Positions 48,210 to 57,238 are shown, numbered from the stretch's first letter. The stretch is 62,657 nt of DNA from Cryomorpha ignava (GCF_010686655.1 NZ_JAAGVY010000030.1:1-62657); one strand, 5' to 3'. The notes: a model not told the origin generated them from the letters alone. Numbers and translations: made by a program.

Positions 48210-49053
48210 CTACCTATCCACAACAAACTTTTTAACTAAACTCCCCTTCTCATCTTGTATTTCAACAAAATAAAGACCGGCGGCAAAACCGTCTAGGTTT
48301 ATTTTCTGCTGCTCACCAATCACAGCTCCACTCTTTACAAGCATACCATTCGCATTGTAAATCCGAAAATTTGCATTTACTGAATTTGTAAAAGACATTA
48401 GAATATGACTAGTTGCCGGGTTCGGAAAAATGGAGAATTCAGCTTCTTTTATTCTCTCTAAACCCACCCCGCTTCCAAGAGGGCCTCTTTTAAAATTAAT
48501 AGCTAATGGAAACTGATTACCCGATCCCCACGAAAAACTTGGCATTTCAACATGATTATCAAAGGTTAGATAATATTGGTGATACAAATTATTATTATTC
48601 TGAAAAAAAAAAGTATTCGTTATCAAAATAGGCACGATTTACCGGATCACCATATTCATATAATACGTCTGCTCTAAATAGGCTGCTATCCCATCGTGCT
48701 GTGATTGGCAAGACATAGTTTTCGGCGTATATGTAAGTTTCAAGGAATAATTCTGAAATATTAGCTGCATAAGAATTAGTTTTATTTAATTCTTCATCCA
48801 AATATCTCCAAACTCTAAACTGCCCGTTATTGGAATCCAAAGGGACTTCGCCCAACTGTGGATCAATATCGTATATAGTGTTACCTGCAGATGTGTCCAA
48901 TACCATCCACATTGTATCTTTTGCCCCTATGGCATCCTCAAACGCTATGTAAAAAGGCCACTAAGCGTTTTCTTGTCCGTTGGTATTTTTTGAAATTAGA
49001 TTTACCGCTAAAACTAAAAATGTAGTAATGAGCAAGTAGCTTGTAGATTTATT
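48210..49053 (-). pseudogene. Broken T9SS-secreted protein gene (in-frame stop plus frameshift)
   Basis: On the minus strand the reading starts in a signal-like segment (YLLITTFLVLAVNLISK, from about 49053), meets TAG at 48961-48963 after GQENA, continues WPFYIAFEDAIGAKDTMWMV to EYFFF, then shifts frame at a run of ten T (complement of 48603-48612). Dropping one T joins it to QNNNNLYHQYYLTFDNHV and a type A T9SS sorting domain (IFPNPATSHILM ... GLYFVEIQDEKG, KKFVVDR) ending at 48210. Two lesions in one gene argue for true decay. The parent protein was about 270 residues; there is no clear ATG. Confidence 0.72.
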
Positions 49054-49090
49054 CTTGTTATACCTGATTGGGAGTTTTTCAAATGAATAA

Positions 49091-49276
49091 TTATTCTGTT
49101 TTCAGAATCTTCGTTGTGCCAAAAGAATTATCAAATAACTTAACTCGGACAAAATAAACTCCATTAGGTAGACCGGACATTTCAATTGTTGAGCTGCTGT
49201 TAGAGTTAGTTGAAGTTACATTTCTGCCATACGTATCAAAAACATCAATACCCCGAATCTCTGATTCAGTATCATT
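49091..49276 (-). pseudogene. Second T9SS sorting-domain remnant
   Basis: On the minus strand 61 sense codons read NDTESEIRGIDVFDTYGR, NVTSTNSNSSSTIEMSGL, then PNGVYFVRVKLFDNSFGTTK and ILKTE before the stop at 49091-49093: a typical type A T9SS C-terminal domain. A TGA precedes it (49277-49279), and no body or start codon is found. It sits just upstream of the broken gene ending at 48210, so two neighbouring T9SS genes have decayed here. Confidence 0.72.
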
Positions 49277-49455
49277 TCAATAGTAGCGAATTATTTTAGT
49301 TAGAAAAAAATTTCAACTGATTATTCTTAGATAATTTTATAGTGTAATCCATACTTTGCTGGTACTAAAGGATTTAAAAGATAACTTTATCGGAATATCA
49401 AAATTATGTCCAATAATTATCATTAGCGATAATAATTAGCTACCATTAAAGACAT

Positions 49456-49493
49456 AAAAAAAGCCGCAGCCATGATTTTCGCACAGCTACGGC
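49456..49493 (-). terminator. Likely terminator of the serC-serA operon
   Basis: Stem GCCGNAGC / its complement around a loop, followed on the minus strand by a run of seven T. It lies 54 bases beyond the serA stop. Confidence 0.6.
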
Positions 49494-49546
49494 ATTATAA
49501 AAGACATTATCCAATTTCAGCTTGTTGCTAAAATTGGTAATCAATA

Positions 49547-50509
49547 TTACGCTGTCGTCATTTCAGCCATAATCAAATCGGCAAGTTCCTCGCCTATTCT
49601 GTCTTGTGCTTCAAGCGTAGCAGCACCAATATGTGGGCTAAGCGCCAATTTATCGTGTGATAATACTCCTTCAGATGGAGTTGGTTCATTTTCAAATACA
49701 TCTAGTGCAGCTCCTGCCACATGTCCACTGCTTAATGCAGAAAGCAATGCAGGCTCGTCAATTACTCCACCGCGGGCAGCATTTACAAGAAGTACGCCTT
49801 TTTTCATTTTGGCAATTTCTTTGCTGTCAATCACCGAGCTTCCATCGGCTTGTTTTGGTACGTGAATAGAGATGGCGTCGCTGCGGCGAATAAGCTCATC
49901 AAGTTCTACTTTCTCAACATCTACTACCACCTCTCCATGACCGTGAATGACAAAAGAAACTTTGGTGTAAACATCATAGATATCCGCACAGATTACGTGC
50001 ATTCCGCAGCCTAAGGCATATTGAGCAACAGCCTGACCAATACGACCAAAACCAACAATACCAAGCGTTTTTCCGCGAAGCTCAATGCCTTTAGCGTATT
50101 TTTTCTTCAATGCCTTAAAGTCTGAATGACCATTGGTAGGCATCTCGCGGTTGGCGTCGTAGGTAAAGCGCGCAAGGCTAAATAAATGAGCCATTACGAG
50201 CTCTGCAACAGATTGTGAGCTGCTGGCAGGTGTATTGGCAACCGTTATTCCTTTGTCGCGTGCATATTCCACATCAATATTGTCCATACCAACTCCACCG
50301 CGGCCGATAAATTTCAAATTCGGACAAGCATCGATTAACTCTTTACGTGCAGTTGTAGCACTGCGCACACAAAGTGCAACCACATCATTATTATTTATAT
50401 AATCAGCTAATTTTTCTTGTGGTACATGATCTGTTACCACTTTAAATCCTGCTGCTTCAAGTTTTTGTTTGCCGGAAGGCGAAATACCATCGTTTGCTAA
50501 TACTATCAT
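49547..50509 (-). CDS. serA: D-3-phosphoglycerate dehydrogenase
   Basis: A 320-residue NAD-dependent enzyme for the first step of serine synthesis (3-phosphoglycerate to 3-phosphohydroxypyruvate). NAD-binding motif GIVGFGRIGQAVAQ, substrate and catalytic residues in VNAARGGVIDE (Arg), FENEPTPS (Glu) and SPHIGAATLEAQ (His). No C-terminal ACT domain is present, so feedback inhibition by serine through that domain is not expected. It lies 10 bases downstream of serC in the same operon. Confidence 0.95.
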   Translation of the reverse strand: MIVLANDGISPSGKQKLEAAGFKVVTDHVPQEKLADYINNNDVVALCVRSATTARKELIDACPNLKFIGRGGVGMDNIDVEYARDKGITVANTPASSSQSVAELVMAHLFSLARFTYDANREMPTNGHSDFKALKKKYAKGIELRGKTLGIVGFGRIGQAVAQYALGCGMHVICADIYDVYTKVSFVIHGHGEVVVDVEKVELDELIRRSDAISIHVPKQADGSSVIDSKEIAKMKKGVLLVNAARGGVIDEPALLSALSSGHVAGAALDVFENEPTPSEGVLSHDKLALSPHIGAATLEAQDRIGEELADLIMAEMTTA

Positions 50510-50519
50510 TGTGAATATT

Positions 50520-51608
50520 TTAAGCGTTGTTTTCTAGTTCTTTCATTACATCTACCAGTACTTGCACGCTTTCAATCGGCAGTGCATTGTACATTGATGC
50601 GCGGTAACCACCAACTGAACGGTGTCCGTTTATTCCACTTACTCCTGCTTCTTTCCACATTTTGTCAAAGCGCTCTGTAAGCGATTCGTCTGTAAGAACA
50701 AACGTAGGGTTCATCAAGCTTCGATCTTCCACGGCAGTGGTACCTTTAAATAGTGGGTTGCGATCTACTTCATCGTAAAGCAACTTGGCTTTGGCTTCAT
50801 TTCGTTTTTCCAGTTCAGCAATTCCACCTATAGATTTCATCCACTCCATGGTAAGCATAGCTCCATACACTGCAAATACAGGTGGCGTATTGTACATTGA
50901 GTCTTTTGCTTCTTGCTTTTGAAGATCGAGCATAGAAGGAATCTGACGACCGGTTTTGCCGAGTTTGTCTTTGTTAACGATGTATAGCGTAGTTCCGGCA
51001 GGACCCATATTTTTTTGAGCACCGGCATAAATCAAGTCAAAATCTGACACATTGATTTTGCGGCTAAAAATATCGCTCGACATATCGCAAAGCATTGGTA
51101 CTGGTGATTTTGGAAATTCTTTTACCTGCGTTCCGCGGATGGTATTGTTAGATGTAATGTGAAAATAATCGGCATCTGAAGGAATGGTATACCCTTTTGG
51201 GATTTTGGTGAAATCATTATCCTTACCTGTTCCCACAGTAATAACTTCTCCAAGCAATTTTGCTTCTTTAATCGCTCCCGAACTCCAGGTGCCTGTATCG
51301 GTGTAAGCTGCTTTACCACCTTCATTTTTCATAAAGTTGATTGCCGATATGTAAAATCCAAGACTGGCACCACCTTGCAAAAACAAAACCGAGTAATTGT
51401 CAGGCACATTGAGCAATTCGCGCACGAGATTGCGGGCTTTTTCCATTATTTCAACAAAAGGCTTGCTGCGGTGAGACATCTCGATTAAGGAGAGTCCGTG
51501 ATTGTCGAGCTCCAAAATACTTTCTGATGCTTTTCTTAAAACTTCCGGTGGCAGAATACAAGGACCTGCACTGAAATTGTGAACTTTAGCCTTTACTTGA
51601 GTTTCCAT
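50520..51608 (-). CDS. serC: Phosphoserine aminotransferase
   Basis: About 362 residues; a PLP enzyme that forms phosphoserine from 3-phosphohydroxypyruvate and glutamate. Family landmarks: HNFSAGPCILPPEVL at the start, VLFLQGGASLGFYIS, LIYAGAQKNMGPAG with the PLP-binding Lys, and NGHRSVGGYRASMYNALP at the C-terminus. The ATG at 51608 suits the family; the one at 51638 adds 10 residues. A good promoter precedes it. It heads the serC-serA operon; a serB was not seen nearby. Confidence 0.95.
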   Translation of the reverse strand: METQVKAKVHNFSAGPCILPPEVLRKASESILELDNHGLSLIEMSHRSKPFVEIMEKARNLVRELLNVPDNYSVLFLQGGASLGFYISAINFMKNEGGKAAYTDTGTWSSGAIKEAKLLGEVITVGTGKDNDFTKIPKGYTIPSDADYFHITSNNTIRGTQVKEFPKSPVPMLCDMSSDIFSRKINVSDFDLIYAGAQKNMGPAGTTLYIVNKDKLGKTGRQIPSMLDLQKQEAKDSMYNTPPVFAVYGAMLTMEWMKSIGGIAELEKRNEAKAKLLYDEVDRNPLFKGTTAVEDRSLMNPTFVLTDESLTERFDKMWKEAGVSGINGHRSVGGYRASMYNALPIESVQVLVDVMKELENNA

Positions 51609-51635
51609 AATTGGGTTTTGTTTTATTTGGTGATG

Positions 51636-51667
51636 CAAAACTACTGCTTATTTTCAGATCGGCAAAG
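51636..51667 (-). promoter_or_regulatory. Promoter of serC-serA
   Basis: On the minus strand TTTGCC (complement of 51662-51667) and TAGTTTTG (complement of 51636-51643) are about 19 bases apart, a good Bacteroidota -33/-7 pair, 28 bases before the serC start. Confidence 0.6.
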
Positions 51668-51782
51668 GCAGGGCGGGTATCTCGTTGGTTTATAACAAGG
51701 TTTAAGAATCAAAGGTTGAGTTCCGACCCCAAAAGAGAATTTCCTTACTTAAATTGCTAAAATGCAAAGTCTATAATAACGC

Positions 51783-51937
51783 CTTCCCGCACCCCAACCC
51801 AACTTAGCGAAGCGATCTCACGAATACCTTATAAAATAGACAGTTATGAGTAAAATGGAGTCTACCGCACACATTGTTCTTAACAGTATTCTCATCTATT
51901 AAAACGAAGTTCTCCGTGGAACATTAATGTGTGCGGT
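51783..51937. repeat. Dispersed repeat copy B with MITE-like element (51864-51937)
   Basis: A 74-bp segment flanked by perfect 12-bp terminal inverted repeats ACCGCACACATT / AATGTGTGCGGT; imperfect pairing continues outward (GGAG on the left, CTCC on the right). The left flank (CTTCCCGCACCCCAAC, AATACCTTATAAAAT, TTATGAGTAAAA) is shared with 18848-18962. No coding capacity. Confidence 0.8.
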
Positions 51938-52059
51938 GGACGCTCCCCTTTATAGACATAATCTCTATACACATCTTGATTGGAAATTACGAAGTTGAAA
52001 TTCCGATTTTCTTAACGACTCTATAGTTACACCATCCAGCACCCCAACCCTAAAAACCT

Positions 52060-52133
52060 ACGTCACACATTACTCTTAAGAGTATTTGCATCTATAAGAA
52101 CGAAGCTCTTCGAGGAACATCTATGTGTGCGGT
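52060..52133. repeat. Dispersed repeat copy C, MITE-like element
   Basis: Also 74 bp, clearly similar to 51864-51937 along its length (for example CATCTAT and ACGAAG at the same positions) and with the same right end ATGTGTGCGGTGGACGCTCC. The left end ACGTCACACATT has two mismatches to the consensus. The region 51609-52270 holds no gene. Confidence 0.75.
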
Positions 52134-52270
52134 GGACGCTCCCCTTCCTGCATCCGACGAGGCTTTTCGCCGAGAGGAATGCATAGGGGCGTGCGCGGAC
52201 ATTGATAAACAGCAAGTTAAAATCCTCAAATAATAAATAACTTTGAGAAAATCTTAACAATCAAAATCTA

Positions 52271-53173
52271 CTACTGCCTGATAGGATTTGTATTGTTCCG
52301 GTGGCGATCGAAATTCACCTTGTCCGGAAAATTAAACTCAGCTCCTTTTTCTTCCGATTTCGGGCGGCTCATGTCAATAAATTCTATCAAATCCCAGGCT
52401 CCATCTCTATTTAGCTTGTACCCATTGTAAGCGGTACTGGGAAGATAAAAAGCATATTGACCTGCCAATCCTGTTTTTTCAGGTTCCAACCGGTCAAATA
52501 CAATCGCATCTTTTGATTGCATAAAGCGCAGATTGAGAATAGCAGATTTTGCATACTCAAATACTCGGCGTCGCGCCATTCCATCTGGAGTTTGAAAAAC
52601 GGCTTTGCCAAAAGTGATTTCACCTTTTTTATCAAACTCAATGGCATCGAGCACTTTCTTGTTTGAGAGTGAATTGTTCCCATCCCAACCCATCAAAACA
52701 TAATAATTTTCCTTTCTGACCTTAACCGGAAAAATCTCGTAATAAAGCGCTCCATACCAGTTATTTGGCTGGAGTTCCTCATTTTCAATTTCCAAACTTA
52801 GTTCTTGATTGTCAACAAGCTCCACATACTCCCCTTTTTGCGGAAGCAAAACAAACGCGTAGTATAAAAAGGTTCCTTCTAAGCGCGGCTGCACCCAGTT
52901 AAAGAGCCGAAAAGTATTGTCGGGACTTTTAATCGTAGAAATAGCGATAAACCTATCGAATGGATATTCAAAGGCCTCTTCTTTGGCGAATGCTTTTACA
53001 AGCAAATCACGAATCTTTGCCGAGGCTTCATCTCTAATTTCATCGCTTGCTCCGGTGGTAAGGTCGTCTTGTAAATCGGCAATTTTTTGCTCCAAACCGG
53101 CCAAATCTGCCGCATATGCACCAAATACCAAAAACAAAGAAATACAGGTTACCAGAAAGCTTTTCATTGGCAT
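52271..53173 (-). CDS. Hypothetical exported protein, 300 aa
   Basis: An exported protein (signal peptide ending FGAYA) with an N-terminal helical stretch (LEQKIADLQDDLTTG) and a mixed alpha/beta body (YYEIFPVKVRKENYYVLMGW, KGEITFGKAVFQTPDG, LEPEKTGLAGQYAFYLP). It is conserved-looking but belongs to no family I can name, and carries no T9SS domain, so it is likely periplasmic. Two ATGs (53173, 53167) are equally plausible starts. It lies between serC and the ferredoxin gene, a neighbourhood often kept in Flavobacteriia. Confidence 0.75.
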   Translation of the reverse strand: MPMKSFLVTCISLFLVFGAYAADLAGLEQKIADLQDDLTTGASDEIRDEASAKIRDLLVKAFAKEEAFEYPFDRFIAISTIKSPDNTFRLFNWVQPRLEGTFLYYAFVLLPQKGEYVELVDNQELSLEIENEELQPNNWYGALYYEIFPVKVRKENYYVLMGWDGNNSLSNKKVLDAIEFDKKGEITFGKAVFQTPDGMARRRVFEYAKSAILNLRFMQSKDAIVFDRLEPEKTGLAGQYAFYLPSTAYNGYKLNRDGAWDLIEFIDMSRPKSEEKGAEFNFPDKVNFDRHRNNTNPIRQ

Positions 53174-53245
53174 TAGGAACGGTAAATAGCTTTTAAAATT
53201 GTCGCCGGACGAGATATACCACCAGCGACTTGGTTCTAAAGAATT

Positions 53246-53593
53246 TTATAAGTGCATAAATGCCTTTTTCTCAAGAAGTTTCTCATCAGATTCGCGGTGA
53301 TCGGGGTCGTCAACGCAGCAGTCTACCGGGCAAACAGCCGCACATTGGGGCTCGTCGTGAAAACCTACACATTCGGTACATTTATCTGAAACGATAAAAT
53401 ATACGTCCATATCTACAGGTTCTTGCTCCTCCTCAGAGTCGTATGTATTGCCCATAGGAGTGGTGATGGTGCCGTTTAAGTCGGTTCCGTCGCTCATTCT
53501 CCATTCCACACCGCCTTCGTAAATAGCGTTGTTGGGACATTCCGGTTCGCATGCACCACAATTAATGCATTCGTCAGTTATGATTATAGCCAT
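53246..53593 (-). CDS. 4Fe-4S dicluster ferredoxin
   Basis: A 115-residue soluble electron carrier. The first cluster motif is [12 protein letters not shown] and the second is [20 protein letters not shown], each with four cysteines; the longer second loop is typical of the YfhL/Alvin-type ferredoxins. The linker between the motifs is acidic. Divergent from the acyl-CoA reductase, with promoters in the 92-base gap. Confidence 0.94.
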   Translation of the reverse strand: MAIIITDECINCGACEPECPNNAIYEGGVEWRMSDGTDLNGTITTPMGNTYDSEEEQEPVDMDVYFIVSDKCTECVGFHDEPQCAAVCPVDCCVDDPDHRESDEKLLEKKAFMHL

Positions 53594-53617
53594 GGCTTAA
53601 TATTCTTTTTTGATGTC

Positions 53618-53625
53618 TATTTTTG
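53618..53625 (+). promoter_or_regulatory. Putative -7 element for acyl-CoA reductase
   Basis: TATTTTTG matches TAnnTTTG, 60 bases before the start codon. Confidence 0.45.
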
Positions 53626-53637
53626 CAAATTCAAGTG

Positions 53638-53645
53638 CAAATATA
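53638..53645 (-). promoter_or_regulatory. Putative -7 element for ferredoxin
   Basis: Minus-strand TATATTTG matches TAnnTTTG, 44 bases before the start codon. The two facing promoters overlap closely and could compete. Confidence 0.45.
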
Positions 53646-53685
53646 TAGCACTCTATGTTTGGAATTGTTCTAAGTTAGCAAGAAT

Positions 53686-54732
53686 ATGAATCATATCACA
53701 GAAATCATTGAGAAAGAGCAACTATCAAAATTTTCGGAAATCTTAAATGAGCTCGCCGAAATAGCCGATACAGAAAATACTGCCGATTCGTTTGGTACAA
53801 ATAGCTCCTTTAATGATACGATAAATAGCAGCACAGTTTTAAATCCGTGGTTTACCCGCCAAAACATCACGCAGGCATTGCAAGGTCTTAGCTATATGCT
53901 TCGACCCGAAGCTTTAGAAAAATGGCTAAAGTCTTATGACTTTACTCAAGTGGAAGCACCTAAGCGCGTGGGTCTTATCCTTGCGGGAAATATTCCGATG
54001 GTTGGTTTTCACGATATTTTCAGCGTTGCTATAGCTGGTCATAAACCGGTGGCAAAGCTTAGCAGTCAGGATAAATTATTGCTTCCTGCCGTTTTTAAAC
54101 TTTTTTATGCAGCAACTGGCATCGAGGGTTTTGATGTGGAATGGATAGAAGAAAGACTGCCGGCCGTTGACGCCGTAATCGCTACAGGAAGCAACAATAC
54201 ATCGAGGTATTTCGAGTATTATTTTGGGAAATATCCCAACATCATTCGCAAAAACAGAACTTCGGTGGCCATCCTTACGGGAAATGAATCTGAAGCAGAG
54301 CTCAAGGCTTTGGGAGCAGATATTTTCAGCTTTTTTGGGCTCGGCTGCCGAAATGTCTCAAAAATTTACGTCCACCGCGATTTTGATATCGACCGTTTTT
54401 TTAAAGGAATTTACGACTATCACGACATTGTAAACCACCACAAATACGCCAACAATTACGATTATTTCCGAGCCTTGTGGATGATGAATCAAGAGGACCT
54501 GCTTGATAATGGGTTTATGATTTTAAGACCAGCCACTTCACTTGCAAGCCCGATAGCAACAATATTTTATGAACGGTATGATGATTTAGGCGACCTTAAA
54601 AAGCAGCTTGAAAAACAGCGCGAAGAGATTCAGTGTATCGTATCACTTGATGATGTGCCTTTCGGCGAAAGCCAGCATCCTGAATTGTGGGATTACGCTG
54701 ATGGGGTTGATACAATGGAGTTTTTGCTTTAG
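53686..54732 (+). CDS. Acyl-CoA reductase (LuxC-like)
   Basis: A 348-residue protein of the LuxC/acyl-CoA reductase family, which reduces acyl-CoA to aldehyde with NADPH. Visible family features: VGLILAGNIPMVGFHDIFSV, KLSSQDKLLLPA, SRYFEYYFGKYPNIIRKNRT and FFGLGCRNVSKIYVH, in which Cys is the likely nucleophile. Orthologues in Bacteroidota are located next to the same ferredoxin, serC and serA. The physiological substrate is not clear. Confidence 0.9.
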   Translation: MNHITEIIEKEQLSKFSEILNELAEIADTENTADSFGTNSSFNDTINSSTVLNPWFTRQNITQALQGLSYMLRPEALEKWLKSYDFTQVEAPKRVGLILAGNIPMVGFHDIFSVAIAGHKPVAKLSSQDKLLLPAVFKLFYAATGIEGFDVEWIEERLPAVDAVIATGSNNTSRYFEYYFGKYPNIIRKNRTSVAILTGNESEAELKALGADIFSFFGLGCRNVSKIYVHRDFDIDRFFKGIYDYHDIVNHHKYANNYDYFRALWMMNQEDLLDNGFMILRPATSLASPIATIFYERYDDLGDLKKQLEKQREEIQCIVSLDDVPFGESQHPELWDYADGVDTMEFLL

Positions 54733-54735
54733 TAG

Positions 54736-54755
54736 CCGCGCGATTTATCGCGCGG
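54736..54755. terminator. Perfect palindrome between convergent genes
   Basis: CCGCGCGAT-TT-ATCGCGCGG, a 9-bp GC-rich stem 4 bases after the acyl-CoA reductase stop and 5 before the next stop. No T run follows, so it is either a weak terminator or a small dispersed repeat. Confidence 0.5.
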
Positions 54756-54759
54756 AAAA

Positions 54760-56244
54760 TCAAGGCAAAAACTCGAAACACCCGATCGCCGGCGGATTGG
54801 CGTAAGGAGTTCCAATCAAATCAAAAATTAATCCAGTGTTCTGACCTTTTCCAATTGCAAATGCTCCGGGAGTAAGTTGAAAATTGCCGCCAGAAAAATC
54901 GACAAAACCGGGCTGTTGGCCGACGTAAGTTGTGCCTGCAAAATATTCTAAGATCGGATTTATCACTTCTTCCTCGGCGCGAATTATGGAGTTTTCGAAT
55001 TTCAGAATAACAGGTTGCGCGAGATCAAAATCAAGGCCTATCTCATTAATTCCATTTCCATAAACTATGCAATTGCGGAATTTACTTGAATCAATCGGTC
55101 GGACTTCAACCTCGGTGCTGCTCACTGGCGTAAGATTCGTCAGAAAAACTGCTGGAGTTTGACGGGTTCCAAATTTCCAGTTATTGGCAAAGGTGCAATT
55201 GTTGAAATTATAACTTCCGCCACCTGTTCCCGCCAGCAAATACTGGCCGGCGCTGCTCATCAGCACATTATTGGCGATAATTTTGTAATTTTTAGAGAGA
55301 ATTCCGGCAATCGAGTTATTGCGGATCACCACATTATCAAGCTTTAAAGGTTGCGATGCAACGCTAACAGGATTTGGATTGTTAAAAGGAAGGGTTTCGC
55401 ATTGAATGCCAATGAAATTATTCTTGATCAGCACATGCTTAAAAACGTTGATTTGCGACCCTTCGTTGATCCAAATTCTATCCCATTGCCCCGGCTGCTC
55501 ATCATAAAATGATTCGAGTCGGTCTCCTTGAAAAACAATGGGCTCTTCAAGCGTTCCTTCGGCTTTGATATTGCCGCCGCGATAAACCCACAATCCGCTG
55601 CCCTGGTGAAAAAAGATCTGCGTTCCGGGTTCAACAACTAACTTTTGAAGTGAATCGACTACCAGATATCCATAAATCACAACGGGCTTTTCTGCTGTCC
55701 AGGTTACCGTAGCATTTGGATCATCGCTTATAATGGTGTAATTGGGCAATCCATTGGTAGGAAATACATCAGGAACATAAAAGATAGCATCCCAGCCCCA
55801 TGCCACCAGGTCAACAGATTGGTTGTTTCCATTGGTCTCAAACTCAATTTTTCCTTCTACAAACGGGTAGAGAATATTCGCATTGGGTTCAACAGTTACT
55901 TCAATGAAAATGTAAATACTATCATTCGGGCCGATTTCAATATTCTCTAAATTTGTTCCTGCCAGGCCATCGACATTAATTCTATATGAATTATTCGGAT
56001 CATTAAGCAGACTTACTTTGCTGATATTCACATAAGAATCGTCGCTGTTATAAACCTTTAGTACTTGTGTAGCAGAGCCAACAGTGTTAAAAACAGTATC
56101 AAACTTCACCGAATCAGTAGAGAAGGTGAGTCGCAAGTCCGGTGAGGTATTGATCTCATCTTTCTTACATCCCGAAAGCGAAGCCATAATGACAACACTT
56201 AGCGTAAAAAGAAAAAAAGTTATTTTATGTATTGGATTCTTCAC
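54760..56244 (-). CDS. Right-handed beta-helix lipoprotein
   Basis: A 494-residue lipoprotein (hydrophobic segment then SLSGCKKDE, Cys at residue 26). The mature N-terminal part is an Ig-like beta-sandwich (LRLTFSTDSVKFDTVFNTVG). From about 195 to 460 a parallel beta-helix is suggested by repeated short strands: VVEPGTQIFFHQGSGLWVYR, GGNIKAEGTLEEPIVFQGD, FKHVLIKNNFIGIQ, VVIRNNSIAGILS, FNNCTFANNW. Probably a surface-exposed polysaccharide-binding or structural protein; no catalytic residues are recognised. No T9SS domain. Confidence 0.85.
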   Translation of the reverse strand: MKNPIHKITFFLFTLSVVIMASLSGCKKDEINTSPDLRLTFSTDSVKFDTVFNTVGSATQVLKVYNSDDSYVNISKVSLLNDPNNSYRINVDGLAGTNLENIEIGPNDSIYIFIEVTVEPNANILYPFVEGKIEFETNGNNQSVDLVAWGWDAIFYVPDVFPTNGLPNYTIISDDPNATVTWTAEKPVVIYGYLVVDSLQKLVVEPGTQIFFHQGSGLWVYRGGNIKAEGTLEEPIVFQGDRLESFYDEQPGQWDRIWINEGSQINVFKHVLIKNNFIGIQCETLPFNNPNPVSVASQPLKLDNVVIRNNSIAGILSKNYKIIANNVLMSSAGQYLLAGTGGGSYNFNNCTFANNWKFGTRQTPAVFLTNLTPVSSTEVEVRPIDSSKFRNCIVYGNGINEIGLDFDLAQPVILKFENSIIRAEEEVINPILEYFAGTTYVGQQPGFVDFSGGNFQLTPGAFAIGKGQNTGLIFDLIGTPYANPPAIGCFEFLP

Positions 56245-56398
56245 TCAACAAATAAAATTAAAATGAACCGGCTAAACATTTAACCTATTGCAAATCAGAG
56301 TATAAAAACGGATTTATACTTTCTACTTATGCAAAACTCTAAAAGCTCACAAATATTATAAATTTCAGTGAAGTATTTCATCATTAAAAACAATATTG

Positions 56399-56406
56399 TA
56401 CATTTG
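56399..56406 (+). promoter_or_regulatory. Putative -7 element for rpmE2 with a leader of about 110 bases
   Basis: TACATTTG matches TAnnTTTG. The L31 start at 56523 lies about 115 bases downstream, so the mRNA would have a long leader; small hairpins are possible in it (for example TACAC-AAAAG-TGTGTA and ATGG-CCAAAT-CCAT). Confidence 0.55.
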
Positions 56407-56522
56407 CACCCCGATAAATGGAAATTGTGGATTACACAAAAGTGTGTACGCATATTTCAGGAATCAAAATTCGGCAGATGGCCAAATCCATTTGCATTAA
56501 AGAATCCCAAATTGATAAAATT

Positions 56523-56780
56523 ATGAGAAAAGGCATACACCCGGAAGACTATAAATTTGTTGTTTTCAAAGACATGTCTAACGATTACGCATTTTTAAGC
56601 CGTTCTACGGCGTCTTCTGACGAAACTATAGAGTGGGAAGATGGTAACGAATACCCACTGATTAAGCTTGAGATCTCTTACAAATCTCATCCTTTCTTTA
56701 CAGGAAAAATGCAGTTTGTTGATACCGCAGGACGCGTTGACAAATTCAAAAAGCGTTACGCCAAATTCGACAAGAAATAA
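56523..56780 (+). CDS. rpmE2: 50S ribosomal protein L31, type B
   Basis: An 85-residue zinc-independent L31 paralogue: [55 protein letters not shown]. It lacks the CxxC pair of type A L31, as the type B family does, and is often induced under zinc limitation in other bacteria. I use the ATG at 56523 because the frame reaches back to 56418 but the extra 35 residues have no family similarity. A strong terminator follows. Confidence 0.95.
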   Translation: MRKGIHPEDYKFVVFKDMSNDYAFLSRSTASSDETIEWEDGNEYPLIKLEISYKSHPFFTGKMQFVDTAGRVDKFKKRYAKFDKK

Positions 56781-56800
56781 GCGATACGCCTATAAAACTG

Positions 56801-56832
56801 AAAGCCTTTCCGATTGGAAGGGCTTTTTTTTT
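56801..56832 (+). terminator. Intrinsic terminator after rpmE2
   Basis: AAAGCCTTTCC-GATT-GGAAGGGCTTT stem-loop followed by a long T run. Confidence 0.9.
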
Positions 56833-57238
56833 TAGTTTTTGTTGCGGATGGATAAATCGAAAAAGATAATACATCCGAAGATCTCAACAATTTAATCAAG
56901 AACGCTCTCACACACCCCCAACCCCTAAAGGGGCGACCCTATCGCACGGTTTGTCTTGTCCTGAAACCTCGTAATTCAGAACGGAAGTTATAGTCTCAAA
57001 ATTGGTTTAAAGGAAAATAATTACTTTTTTGAATAAGATGTGCGGTGGCCTCCCTTCAGGGTCAGGGTGCGGGAAGGATTTGATTATCAATTTTTTAAAA
57101 TAATTTAATCGATACGGCCAAATTTTAACAAGTATATAGGTAAGGTCAACAAATTTGAATCCAGGTCACCAAAACCCAACTCCCCTACCCATCCATTTTC
57201 AATTTTCCATTACATTTACCCGGAAATAAAACTACTGC
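56833..57238. repeat. Intergenic region with degenerate dispersed repeat copy D
   Basis: No gene. AAAGGGGCGACCCTATCGCACGG (from 56927) faces GATGTGCGGTGGCCTCCCTT (57038-57057), an imperfect inverted pair that resembles the TIRs at 51864-51937, and GTGCGGGAAGG (57067-57077) is the complement of the CTTCCCGCAC block. TACATTTA at 57211-57218 may be a weak promoter for the next gene. Confidence 0.5.
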
